A stretch of DNA of 64,000 bases from Lithodes maja. Lineage: Eukaryota > Arthropoda > Malacostraca > Decapoda > Lithodidae. The stretch covers positions 1 to 64,000 of the forward strand of contig JBAKBP010004300.1 of assembly GCA_037953745.1 (NCBI GenBank). Direction: 5' to 3'. The position numbers and the translations under genes are program-made. The notes beneath the pieces are model-generated. The model saw nothing but the letters and a program-made list of their open reading frames with translations, searched no databases and was not told the DNA's origin. This document shows, in pieces, positions 33,660 through 45,030 of this stretch (positions are counted from its first letter, which is position 1; every line of letters begins with the position of its first letter).

Positions 33660-34549
33660 ACTAAATGACAGGTCCATCCTTGGTGTCGGATCTGTCCCAA
33701 CATCTATTGCGGTTTAGGCTGGGGCAGTATGCATTTACTAGTGACATCGAGAAAGAATTCTTGATGGTCAAACTAAAGGAGGAAGATAGAGATGTTACCC
33801 GCTTTCTTTGGTTCAAAGACATTGGCGACTCTGAAAGTCCGGTCGTAATCTACCGTTTTCGGGTCGTACTCTTTGGTGCTACATGTTCACAGTTTTTGTT
33901 GAATGCCACAATAAAAAAAGCATCTATCAGATACTCTTGATGACACAAGTAAACTTTCTCACTGGTTGTATATAGACAATTTGCAGGGTTCTAGCGATAG
34001 TCAGGATGATTTGTTACATACATACTGGCAAGCACGTAGATTGTTTACAGAAGCACATTTATTTCTCCGCGAGTGGGTTACTAATAGTGAAGATCTTCAG
34101 AGTTTGATACAGGTGGACGGTACGGCATCTCATAACCAGGAAAAGTCCAGAAATTTGGGGATGATCTGGCAACCTAAACAAGACATACTAACTTTTCAAA
34201 CAAGGTTTTTGCTCAGCAGAAGGGAGTGCACTCAAAAAGAAGTCTGTTGAGCAAAGTTGCGCAATTTTTTTATCCTTTGGGTCTAGCATTACCCGTTACC
34301 ATAAGAGTTAGGATTCTGATGCAGGAAGTTTGGAAACGCAAAATAGGATGGGATGACAGTTTGCCCGAGGACTTGAATGACCAAGGAACATTGTTGTTGA
34401 AAGAGTATGACATCCTATGTACTAAACCATTACCTCGTAAGGTGGCAGCATACGGCGACGTTACATTACATACGTTTTGCGATGCTAGTGCCACAGCATA
34501 CGGGGTAGCCATATACTGTATGTCGTTACTTCATTTGGGCCGCATTTAG
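33660..34549 (+). pseudogene. BEL/Pao reverse transcriptase core
   Basis: Three short frames give FTSDIEKEFLMVKL (first catalytic Asp), RVVLFGATCSQFLLNAT, then YIDNLQGSSDSQDDLL (the Tyr-Ile-Asp-Asn active site typical of the family). LSKVAQFFYPLGLALPVTIR and TLHTFCDASATAYGVAIY at the start of RNase H follow. Frameshifts lie near 33938, 34240 and 34540. All catalytic carboxylates I can locate are still present, but the protein is not translatable. Confidence 0.8.
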
Positions 34550-35220
34550 TTACAGGCCGGGCCAAGGTAGCCCCAGTCAAAAAGGTAACTATCCCTAAAA
34601 TGGAATTGACTGCCATGCTGCTATTAGCACGTCTGGTACAACATGTACGCGCAGCATACGAGAGCGAGTTAAATATTGAAATCGTTCACGTTTGGTGCGA
34701 TAGTCAGGTCGCACTCAACTGGATACATAGCAAGAAGTCTCTGCCAGTTTATGTGTGGAATAGGGTAGATGAGATTAGAGCCCTATTGCCAGACGTTGCA
34801 TATCATTATGTAAATACAAAAGACAACCCTAGTGATCTCATAACTAGGGGTATAACGGCTAGCCAGTTAGTGAAGTCCGAATTGTGGTGGCATGGGCCAA
34901 AGTGGCTGCTCCATGAAAATGAATGGACGATTTGGCATGCTGTTGGTGAGGGACTTCTGCCACTGGAAACAGTGGCAGTTACAACCCAACCAAATACGCC
35001 ACCGGGTCAATAATAGAATGGGCAAGATTCGGTGACTATAATAAATTAGTCAGAGTTGTAGCTTGGGTGTTGAGATATAAATCCAATATCAAGCTTAAAG
35101 TAACGGGCCAGCTCTGCAACAGGGGTCACAACATTGATGCTCGTGAATATAAAGCAGCTGAAGTAACTTTGATCAAGTGGGGTCAAGCAGAAACCTTTTC
35201 CAATGAATTAGAATCTTAGC
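34550..35220 (+). pseudogene. BEL/Pao RNase H
   Basis: The frame 34600-35013 carries KMELTAMLLLARLVQHVRA, with the RNase H Glu, then IVHVWCDSQVALNWIHSKK, with the next Asp, and VNTKDNPSDLITRG. It ends in a stop at 35013. The stretch to 35220 continues the linker to integrase with several stops. Confidence 0.75.
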
Positions 35221-36640
35221 AAAGCTCGAATAAGACAATAATGCCTAATCTAGTGCGTCAATTGAGGTTGCACCTAGATAATGACCTCATCAGGTGTGAG
35301 GGTCGCCTGAAGTGGTCGGGTGTAACGGACGGCACAAACCGTCCTATACTTATGCCAACAAGACATCACGTTACTGATCTATTGATCATACGTGCACATA
35401 AAGAAGTAAAACACTACGGGGTATGTCATATTATATCAAATTTGCGTCTCACATGGTGGATACCCAGAGTTCGACAAGTAGCTCGATGCGTAATAAGAAA
35501 GTGTGTAATATGCCAGAGACTAAAGGGTAAACCATATGCAACTGGACCAGCTCCATCTCTACCTGAATTCTGTGTAAAGCACATAGATTACACAGGTGCA
35601 TTGAAGACGAGAGAGCATGAGAAGGTTTATATATTATTGTTTACCTGTGCAACGTCTCGAGCGGTACACCTAGAACTATGTGATAATATGTCTAGCGAAG
35701 AATTTATGCTGGCGTTTAGACGGTTTTGTGCCCGTCGTTCATTCCCTCAACTCATTCTTAGCGACAATGCTCCTACTTATATCCAGGCATCAAAATATCT
35801 AAGGGATATGAGCAGTGATCCTACAATCATCACTTTTATGGGAGAGAGGAAGTGCGAATGGAGGTTCATCCAGTTAAGGCACCTTGGTATGGTGGGATGT
35901 GGGAACGGTGTGTCGGCATAGTAAAGTCAGGACTCAGAGCGGTAGTAGGACGTGACTATTAAAGAAGAGTGAGTTGACGACAGTCCTCACAGGGATAGAA
36001 GCAGTCGTGAATGATCGTCCGCTCACACATGTGTACACCGACCTGCAAGAGCCACTACCTTTAATGCCAGCTCACTTGCTATATTATGGTAAACCATTGA
36101 CTGCGTTTCCATCTGATTTCCATTCCATTGTAGAGTTAGAGGATCCCTCGTTGTACTCTGAAGCAGCAGTGTCTAAGCGATAACAGTATATATCGAGGGT
36201 AATGGAAGATTTTAGAAAAAGGTGGATTAATGAATATCTGCTAGCATTGATGGAAAGGAGTGTTACACCCTCTGGTAGACCGACGGCACCTACTGTTTGT
36301 GAAGTCGTTTTAATTAAAGATAGTCCTCGTTTATACTGGAAATTGGGCCACGTGTTGGAGGTATACAAGGGGAAGACTCTGTAGAGCGGGTGGCGCTATT
36401 GAAGAGAGCCACTGGTACTACTGTTCGTCCTATCGCACGTTTGTATGCTTTGGAGCTCGATTCCACTTTACAATCGGAGACTCCACCTGTTATTGCTGGG
36501 TCCGAGGATTCTCAGGGTAACGACTTACTTCTTACTGATGGTGATCAATCTCAGACCGGGACGCGTCCCAGACGCACTGCTGCTGGCGCCGTCGACATGT
36601 GGCGTCAGAAGATAGCCTCTGGGCAACTTTAAGTTTAAGG
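35221..36640 (+). pseudogene. BEL/Pao integrase and C-terminal domain
   Basis: The zinc-binding region is HLxx-type: IIRAHKEVKHYGV with CVIRKCVICQRLKGK. The catalytic core has KHIDYTGALKT (Asp), FPQLILSDNAPTYIQASKYL (Asp-Asn) and, beyond a break near 35920, NDRPLTHVYTDLQEPLPLMP. The DUF5641-like tail follows: VVLIKDSPRLYWKLGHVLEV and VALLKRATGTTVRPIARLYA. Frameshifts occur near 35920, 36185 and 36385. The final frame ends at 36630-36632. This is the usual C-terminal order for BEL/Pao. Confidence 0.8.
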
Positions 36641-36659
36641 TGGGGTTCAGGTATTTTTT

Positions 36660-36669
36660 GTGGGGGGAG
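36660..36669 (+). promoter_or_regulatory. BEL/Pao polypurine tract
   Basis: GTGGGGGGAG directly precedes the 3' LTR start at 36670; it would prime second-strand synthesis. Confidence 0.75.
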
Positions 36670-36825
36670 TGTATCGTGTAAATACGATAATGTACGACAT
36701 GTTTTGTGCTACCGTACGTCTCTGTGACGTCACGGTCGTTCCCGCTGCAGGGCGTAGGACGATTAGATCGTATATTATAAGATTGTAAGTAAGTTAAGAT
36801 TATAATAGGCCTAATATGCTATTAA
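36670..36825 (+). repeat. BEL/Pao 3' LTR, piece 1
   Basis: Matches 30151-30306 with few differences, including the GTGACGTCACGGTCGTTCCC block. It ends at the TTAA where MITE T2b entered. Confidence 0.9.
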
Positions 36826-37467
36826 CCTCTTAAGTGCGCAGGGGAGGCATTTAGAGTGTTTCCTACACTCAAATCATCATCGTACCATAAATAGTATTAA
36901 TACTTATCCATATGCGCCTATTTTATGTTGATTATAAAGGTAATAACCTGTTACACAAAATAAAACAAGTGGAAACAGCGTTTGGATGGTCAAAATCGGC
37001 GATAGAAGCCGGGAGTTACATAACGTATGGCTCAGCCAGCCTGCCAGCCAGCCAGCCGTGAAGACGGCTGGAGAGACACTGTTGCGTGGTAGACTCTCTC
37101 TCGCTCTTTCCCACGCTTGGTAACACAGACGACCATGCCCTGCTACCAACTCGCTAATGTTAGCACGAATATATACCTAACAATAAGGGAATAACAGGGA
37201 GAATAGGTGATAACCGAAGGGGGGCAGGGAGGGGGGGGGGGGGGGGGAAGGGTGGAAGGAGGGGATGTGGAGGAGTGATATTTGGCATGGCCAAAGGGCA
37301 ATAAAAAAAAAAAACAAAAAAAAAATATATATATATATATACCGGTATATGTACAGTATATATATATACAGGGCTGATTTAAATGTTTTTTTTTTAGGCC
37401 TTGGATTATATAAGGCTTCTCGCAGTGCACCAGTGAAACTTATATAAGTCTTGCGGCATTTGCTGGG
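36826..37467. mobile_element. TTAA-flanked piggyBac-like MITE, family T2, copy b
   Basis: A 642-bp element lies between TTAA 36822-36825 and 37468-37471. The undisturbed site is in the BEL 5' LTR at 30303-30306. It is homologous to 6288-6908 in reverse orientation. It contains a G-run near 37228-37248 and a (TA)n near 37325. It is non-coding. Confidence 0.9.
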
Positions 37468-37471
37468 TTAA

Positions 37472-37520
37472 ACAATATTGATATGGTCTTATGTAGTATA
37501 TATGAATTTATCGTATATAT
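37472..37520 (+). repeat. BEL/Pao 3' LTR, piece 2
   Basis: A 49-bp piece matching 30307-30355, ending in the ATAT duplicated by element A. Confidence 0.9.
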
Positions 37521-39226
37521 TGTGACGCCTCACGGCGCTGGCAGAATGGTTGCGTGGGGCATTGCAGCTCGCTAGCGCTCGCCAGGATGGGGGGATAGGC
37601 TACAGTTGTCCTAGAATGATCTGCTTTATTTCATTAGGGTCGTGTTGCCACAGACAGTCTAGAAATGGTCTTTGTTTTGGTCTGTGACTGCGCCTTATAT
37701 TTTATATTCGCTATAATATAAATGTTGCTTGTGTGGGAGGCGAGCGAGAGAGGGTGAGGGGGTACACCTGGCAGCGGGGTGAGCTATGACAACGGCTCGC
37801 TTGGGCGCTGACGGCGTTGGCGGCCGGGTGGTCAACTAGTCCCTGCCCATCGCGGCCTCGTGTTTTTTACCAGCTCAGAGCTTGCCTGACACGCGTATCG
37901 TCTACATCCTTTGCAATTCTGTCCCCCATACTCGCCACTTTGCATACTATTTCTCTCTCTCGACTTCTCCTTTCTCATTCTCTAATCTTTATTAAACTCA
38001 ACATCCCTTCTGGTTTCAGCATAGACGTTCTCCGTCGGCCAGTCGTATTGTACGCGAAGCTCTCAGATATTTCCATGTATTAGGTTAAGGAGGTATTATG
38101 CTTTATTGAGGTTGGAGAGACGGACTTTTCCGTGTGTGTCCTCTCTCGGGAAGGTTGTAGACCGGTATATGTCTCCTGGCAAGGTGTTGAGTGATTCTGC
38201 TTGGTTATTTAAAGCTAGACTGGGGGTAAGGTTACTGTGTCGTTGTCTCCGATGTGTGCAGTGTTAGCTAAGCCCTGCACGACATCGACAGGTACTGTGG
38301 GAGCCTAAGTTGTCTTCGGGTGGGTTTACTTTGCGAGCACAGCGCTGTGGTGTGAGAGGGCCATAGCCTATCCCTCACAACATAGTGCTGCCTCTTTGTG
38401 TTGACTTCTGAGGGATCGCCAGGATAGAACTAGGTACTAGAGACCTAGATTTATCAAGAGAGCATCCCCGTCATATAACGTAATCTTCATTATACCACCT
38501 TCGGACAACGTTAGGCTACGAGCCGCATGCTCGCCCATTGTTGCCCTGCCTTGATACCCCAGCTAGACTTTATTAACTGAGCAGACACTGGTTAGAGATA
38601 AGCCCCCATTATTATATGTATGCAACATTATTATTCACTGCACTTTCGAGCCGAGGTTGTTGTTGAGTTGCACAACCCTAGTAGGCTGTTGCGTTGTGTC
38701 ACGAAGCATTTCTTTAGTTGTCGAGCATTACTACCTTTGCGCAGTCTTTATTATTCGCCTGCCTATTATTACTATATGTCCTAGTATTTATTGTGACCCG
38801 TATTCTGCATTATAATTGTTCAAGATTCTTTACGAACATCTTCCCAGCATCAGACTTATTTCAGAAGTTTCCAGTTGATGTTGCAGGACTAGCATTGCAC
38901 TTTCTTTAATACAGGAGTGCCAGTTATTTGAGTATCTACCGTAACGTTAATTAATCACGTTAACTATCTTTTCTTTGTGTAACCTAATCGAGTAATCTTT
39001 TACTGTTTGAGAATAGGCTGTTTCATCGAGCGTCAGCCTAGTGTGTGTGCACCAGTTACCGAGTCATAGGATACCTTGTTGTCCAGGCACGACTCAGGGC
39101 GGTAATGGTGGTTTGTTTTCCAGTGTTTAAGGCAGGGGTTGGATCTAGTGTTACCGTTGTTGCATTTTGCCATTATCTAGTCCAATGTTGAAGAGCCCTG
39201 TGTCTTTGAGAACCTGGATCTTAACA
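37521..39226 (+). repeat. Element A 5' LTR
   Basis: Starts TGTGACGCCTCACGG and ends GGATCTTAACA. Primer site TGGCGACC follows at 39229-39236. Confidence 0.92.
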
Positions 39227-39228
39227 AA

Positions 39229-39236
39229 TGGCGACC
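39229..39236 (+). promoter_or_regulatory. Primer binding site, element A
   Basis: TGGCGACC, two bases after the LTR, is shared with B and C; it is complementary to a tRNA ending GGTCGCCA. Confidence 0.7.
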
Positions 39237-39450
39237 TAGCTCAGGATCTTGTGAACTAAGAGATAATTGCAGGATTGTTGTGGTCATTTGTTTTATTGAG
39301 GAATATAGTGGGCACGTTAATTTTTTTTTTTTTGGCAAAGTAGTATAGCACTTGAGAGTCTTCAGACATTTTTGGCAAGTGAATAGTGCTACATAAGAGT
39401 TTGGGGTACTTCTTTTCTGAATATTGTGGTGAGAAATTTTTGTGAGCATC

Positions 39451-40488
39451 ATGTCTTATACCGGGTCAGAGGAGAATGGAGACACAGTACGTAATGTCGA
39501 AACTGAGGAACAGCAGCATGATGAAAGGGTTAATCGGGTGAGCTGTGAGGAGGATGCTAGGATATTTTTGCAATGGCCTGTTACTGCCGAGCGGTTGGAG
39601 GGTATGGATCGGTACGGTCTTCAATGCCTGGCCACAGCTATCGGTCATGCGGTTACTAGCAGCATGACCAAGGATAACTTGATAACGTGTGTACTGGGCA
39701 GGGTGACTGGTGAGCGAGATGGGTTGAGTGCTCAGAGCCCTTCGGCCATGCTTCCCCTACACTCGACTCCCAGCCATCCCAGTAGTTTGCCGACCCCGGG
39801 TACGCTTCCGCAGTTGGGTGGTGACTGGCAGGGTGGGTTGCCCCTGGGGGGACCACCGGTAATTTCAAACATTGTAGCACCTTCACCTCCTCAAGGGTTA
39901 ACTCCAGAATTATTGCTTCAGCTCGAATTAGCTAAGATCCAGCAGCAAATAGAATTAGCCAAGATAGAAGAGAGAAAAACTATCAGTCATGAGCACATAG
40001 AGCTAGCAAAAATCCAAGCTGAGTCGACTAGGTACTGTGCCGACATGGACGTAGAGAAGTCGCGAGTAGAGACAACGGGACAGCGACTTGGGGCTGGTAA
40101 CCGTGCTCATGATCAATCTCTCTCGCACTTATTGAAACTGGTTCCGGTGTTTGATGAGAGTGGTGTAACAGAATTTTTCACACGATTCGAGAAGAAGTGC
40201 CAGATCCACCAGTGGCCTGGGGAGAAGTGGGCAGCCCTTGTTTCCTCTAGACTTGTGGGCAAGGGACTCAGGGCTTATGATGCATTGCCGATAGAGTCGT
40301 GTATTATCTACGAGGAACTCAAGGAGGCTGTCCTGAGAGCATACGAACTACAACCAGAGACGTACAGGTTGAAGTTCCGGGGTTACCAAGGGTCGGGAGA
40401 GCACCTTTTTGGAGCATGCCCGGGAGCTGTCCGATGCTTTTGGGAATTGGCTGAGGTCGGAGAAAGCTACTACGTTTGGCGACATTAA
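39451..40488 (+). pseudogene. Element A gag
   Basis: The ATG at 39451 (MSYTGSEENGD) is aligned with element C. The region order equals B: an acidic N-terminus, RYGLQCLATAIGH, a Pro/Gly-rich linker, a short Glu/Lys helical stretch without the large repeats of B and C, then SHLLKLVPVFDE, EFFTRFEKKC and AYELQPETYRLKFRG. A frameshift near 40405 sends the frame to a false end at 40488; the SCAN-like second half (LEHARELSDAFGNWL) continues in the next frame from 40409. Confidence 0.88.
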
Positions 40489-41833
40489 ACAGTTGGTGCT
40501 TTTAGAGCAGTTTTTCAAATGCATGGGCGGCGACCTGACGTTAAACCTTAGAGAAAAGCAACCAAAAACTCTACAGGAGGCAGCTGAGATGGCTGACCTC
40601 CGGCTATCACTAATTCGTGGGTGCGGGTCTGCCCAGCGTAGTGAGGCAGGTAACAAGGGGCGTGACGCCCCACCCCCCCCCCGAGTTAGTGATATACCTT
40701 ATGCAAACAAGTATAAGAGCCATGATACCAAGACTGACCACAAGACTAGCACCGTCCCATTTAAGAAGAGGCCGGGCCCTTCCCAGTACCAAGGGAAGCC
40801 CAAAGGGGAGTTGGAGTGTTATCATTGTCATAAAAAGGGGCACTTTGCAAGAGTCTGTCCTAGCAAACCACCTACAGCAGCTGTGTCTTTGGCCTGCAAC
40901 ATTGGTGTGTCTCCGAAGTCATCTGAGTTTGCCCGGGGCAGTTCGTCAGAGGCTGAGGCACAGCCAATGCAGAAGCACCTGGGAGGCTCGAACCCTGCTC
41001 AGGATGTTTGTTGCGACCATAGAGGGCGGGGTTGCGTGATGTGGGCGGGGCGCAAGCATGGAGTAGAGGTCTTGCGTGATACAGGTGCTTCCCAGACTCT
41101 GATGAAAAACTTGACTGGCTACCCTATAAACGCGGCTCGGGTGGTGGTGGTGCAGGGTATTAATGCAACTCGGTCATACCCGCTGGTGCGGTTGGAGTTG
41201 GAGGTGGATGGTGTGGCACGTGAATTGGATGTCGGGATTGTGGAGAAACTGCCAGTGGAGGGCGTCGATCTTCTTCTCGGCAACGACTTTGCAATGCCCG
41301 CTTCTGAGGTTCTACCCTTAGTCGTTGCCGAGAGGCCGGCCGACGTGAGTAGGGAAGAGCAAGAGTGGGTCGAGCGGTGCCAGACACAACCCATGGCGTG
41401 TGTTGTCACCCGAGCTCGGGCAGCTAAAGTGTCACAGCCTAGTCCTCCGTCTTCAGACCAGCGGAGGAACGATCAACAGGAGGAGGCTAAAGCTGGAGTT
41501 GGTTTTAAGAGTTTTGACTCGGCGGCTCTCCTGGGTGATTCAGTATTAGCACCATTACTTAATTCTGGAGTAGCCCCTGGGCCTGTCATCGAGAGTGACG
41601 AGGCTGGGCATGACGAGTCTCCACGACAGCAACGTTATGTACATCGAGAGAGACAGAGGGAGCAGCCCAGTATCGGGGAAGGTCATGCATTGCTCCGGGA
41701 GCAGTTAGATCGCTTGGCACCCTCAGATATACGTCGGTTGCAACTAGAGGACCCTGAGCTCCAAATGTGTGCTAATGGAGCTGTAGAGCTCGACGAGGAC
41801 GGCGATGCACAGCCAGGAGATTTTTTTATTTAG
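40409..41833 (+). pseudogene. Element A gag end, zinc knuckle and protease
   Basis: Continues gag (LLEQFFKCMGGDLTLNLREK), reading without interruption into pol, unlike B. This shows that the family uses one fused gag-pol frame. The zinc knuckle CYHCHKKGHFARVC lies near 40829-40870. The protease has VLRDTGASQTLM near 41070 and VEGVDLLLGNDFAMP near 41255. A variable linker follows. The frame ends at TAG 41831-41833, caused by a one-base length change in a T-run near 41822. Confidence 0.88.
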
Positions 41834-44136
41834 AAGGCATCCTCTATAGGCGTTTTCAAGACCCTAAACGTAGTTGGCAAGAGGGGTCCGGAGTAGTGGA
41901 CCAGTTGGTGGTGCCACGGGAGTGCAGGGATAGCCTACTGAGGTTGGCACATGACATACCACTGGCAGGACATCTAGGGGTGAGAAAGACGGTGGCGGCT
42001 TTAGAAAAATTGTTTTGGTGGCCGGGGTTGAAGGGGCAGGTAATAACCTGGATAGCAAGGTGTCATACGTGCCAGAGGGTTGGAAAACCTAACCAAACAA
42101 TTCCGAGAGCCCCGTTACACCCCATTCCTGTCAGTGGACCGCCCTTCAGTAAGGTCATCATTGATATGGTCGGACCCCTAACCCCTACTAGTGCCGGTAA
42201 TAAATTTCTATTAACTATCATGGATGTGGCCACTCGTTATCCTGATGCATATCCAATGAGAAATGGCACGGCGAAAACTGTTGTCCGGAACCTGCTCTTG
42301 TATTGCTCGCGGTATGGTTACCCGCAAGAGGTGCAATCGGACCAAGGTTCTAATTTTACCTCTAATCTGTTCAAACAAACTATGATTCAGCATGGCATCA
42401 GCACTGTCGTCTCTTCTGCGTATCACCCGGAGAGTCAAGGGGTGTTGGAGAGGTGGCACGCCATGCTGAAAAGCATGCTTCGATGTTATTGCGCAGAGAA
42501 CGGAAAGGATTGGGACCTTGGTCTGCCGTATGTTTTGTTCGCGGCAAGAGAAGTACCTGGAGAGAGTCTCGGTTTCAGTCCGAATGAGCTTGTTTTCGGG
42601 CATCAGGTGAGGGGCCCTCTCCACATGGTGAAGGAGATTTGGGAGGGTACCGCTAAGCCATGTTCTATGTTGAGATACGTCCTCGAGAGCAGAGAGAAAA
42701 TGCTTAGAAGTCTGGAGCTGGCTGGGCGTAATTTGGTGAGTTCGCAGGCCCGTATGAAGGACAGGTACGATACTAAGGCGAAACTCTGGGAGTTTCAGGT
42801 AGGTCAAGAGGTGTTGGTCCTGTTGCCTTTGGCAGGTCATCCTCTGGCTGCCAAGTACGCTGGGCCTTATCGGGTGGTGTCAAAGATCTCCGATCTAGAT
42901 TACCTCGTTGCCACTCCAGACCGGAAGAAGCGTAACCAACTATGCCACATTAATTTATTGAAGGAGTATGTGAGGCACCCACCTGAGTCACTAGCTGTCC
43001 CTGTGTTGACCTGCTGCGGTCATGGTGGAGAAGGAGAGGGGGGCAGCAATGATCAGGTGGATGATAACTGGGATTGTCATGTCTCGGCTGATCAGTGGGC
43101 GGGGAATTCGAGCCAATGTGCGCATGATGCTCTGGCGCACCTGCCGGAGGAACAGCAGGTGGCAGTGCAGCGCCTGTTCGATTCATACCCCACTGTATTT
43201 GCCGAGCACCCAGGCCTCACTACTCAAGCGGTGCATGACGTCGATGTAGGAGAGCACCCCCCCTTCAAGTCGATACCTTATCGGGTGCCACCCATTAAAC
43301 TCCCAGCGCTCAGGGATGAGCTGGAGTATATGCTGGCGAGAGGCTTGATCGAGAAGGGGGCAGTACGGTGGACTTCTTCTGTCACTCTGCAGCCCAAACC
43401 TGATGGAAAAGTTCGGTTCTGCATTGACTTTAGGCAGTTGAACGGGTTGACCCCCACCAATGCATATCCTCTTCCCCGGGTGGATGACAGTGTGGATAAG
43501 ATCGGGAAAGCAAGGTACTTGACCAAGGTAGACCTCGTCAAAGGCTACTGGCAAGTACCACTGTCTGAGCGGGCTAAAGAGGTGTGCGGGTTTGTGGTGG
43601 ATGGCAGTACTTACCGTTGCAACGTGATGCCATATGGTCTGAAAAATGCACCGGCCACTTTCCAGAGCTTAATGAACGACATCGTAGCAGACATCCCAAA
43701 CTGTACTGTCTACCTTGATGACGTGATCATTTATGACAACGATTTCCAAAGTCACTGTGAGCACATAGAAGCCTTATTTAGTCAACTTAGTAAAGCAGGC
43801 TTGGTGGTTAATCTGGGCAAGTGTGACTTTGTGCAAGCCACGGTGCAGTATCTGGGGTTTGTGGTTGGGTTAGGGCAGGTGAGCCCGCCCCAACAGAAGA
43901 TACAGGCTATCGACTTGTTCCCCAGGCCGACCACCAAGCGGCAGATCATGAGATTTTTGGGCATGATTGGGTATTACCGCCGCTTTATAAGAGGTTATTC
44001 TACTGTGTTAGCTCCTTTGACAGATCTACTAGCTAAAGATAAAAAGTTCCGCTGGGCACCTGAGTGTGAGCAGGCGTTTCGAGTAGTTAAAACACCTTTT
44101 ATGCACTCACCCTATCCTCAGGGCCCCGGACTTTGA
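41834..44136 (+). pseudogene. Element A integrase and reverse transcriptase
   Basis: Integrase comes first: AHDIPLAGHLGVRKT and CHTC (zinc site), VIIDMVGPL (Asp), QSDQGSNFTSNLF (Asp) and YHPESQGVLERWH (Glu), then the GPY/F-like YAGPYRVVSKISDLDYLV. The same open frame goes on into RT: FCIDFRQLNGLT, KVDLVKGYWQVPL and VYLDDVIIYDNDF near 43715. Having both enzymes in one uninterrupted frame (41896-44136) is the clearest proof of integrase-before-RT order. A one-base insertion near 44093 ends it. Confidence 0.93.
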
Positions 44137-44527
44137 ACGACCATTTCAGTTGGCGACTGATGCCAGCGGAGTAGGGGCTGGTGCCGTACTTTTGCAGACA
44201 GACGAGGAAGGTCTTGAGCATCCAGTCAGTTTCTTTTCAAAGAAATTTAATTCAGCACAGAAAAACTATTCGGTTGTTGAAAAGGAACTGCTGGCAATCG
44301 TGTTAGCGCTCAGACACTTTGAGGTCTATGTTCCTGCCTATGGGCCAGTCGTGGTAGTGTATACCGACCACCACCCGCTTAAATTCCTCAATCAATTCCA
44401 CAACCGGAATATGAGGCTGACCAGATGGTCGCTCATGTTGCAAGAGTACAACTTAGACATTCGCCATATTGCCGGTTGTGAGAATGTGATTGCGGACTGT
44501 TTGTCGCGGGTGGAGGATCCGGGGTAG
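44137..44527 (+). pseudogene. Element A RNase H and end of pol
   Basis: Resumes after the frameshift: LATDASGVGAGAVLL, VVEKELLAIVLALRHFE, VYTDHHPLKFLNQFHNRN and ENVIADCLSRVEDPG, ending at TAG 44525-44527. These are the standard RNase H carboxylate blocks and the usual C-terminal signature. No integrase follows. Confidence 0.9.
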
Positions 44528-45030
44528 GCTACCACAGTATGTTGGTATAGCCTCCTGTCTTGGCTCGTAGTGTATTTTTGCGCTGGTGCTTGTTGGCTCG
44601 CGTGTGTAGCATCAGCGTAGGGTCGCAGGGCAGGAGTTGTTGGCTTTGATTAGAGGAAAATTAGGCTACATCTATAGTAGCCGCCAAAAACAACATTAAA
44701 ATAAAATATGAAAAATTAAATAAAAACTCTTTCTTTTTGATAATTAATTTTAAGATAATATTGTAGCTGAGTACTGACTGCAGATGATTTTCCCTCAGTA
44801 GGCTGTGCTTCTTAAAGCTCGCTCTGGGAGCACAATGTTATGAATTAATGTATTATATTTGGGAAGGGTGATAAGATTTTGTTTTATATATAAATGTTGT
44901 TGTATTTTTTTTTGAGGAGACTGAGCTTGCATTCCATGAGTGGCAGAGTGGTTAGGAGTGGCAGATTCTAGCGACATTCTGCCTGTTCAGATATGGGCTC
45001 ATGGTTGAGTGTCCCATATCTTGGGGGGGG
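44528..45030 (+). other. Element A 3' UTR with tRNA-like segment and polypurine tract
   Basis: Non-coding. A block at 44654-44740 is shared with B. At 44934-45005 a tRNA-like segment carries an A-box-like TGGCAGAGTGG and a B-box-like GTTCAGATA, enclosed by the inverted pair CCATGAG/CTCATGG. The inner hairpin arms GGCAGA and TCTGCC also pair. The G-run 45023-45030 is the polypurine tract. Confidence 0.6.

Noticed and set aside
44934..45014. Functional tRNA gene before element A's polypurine tract
   Set aside because: The D-arm and T-arm do not pair properly and the B box is imperfect; kept only as a tRNA-like segment.
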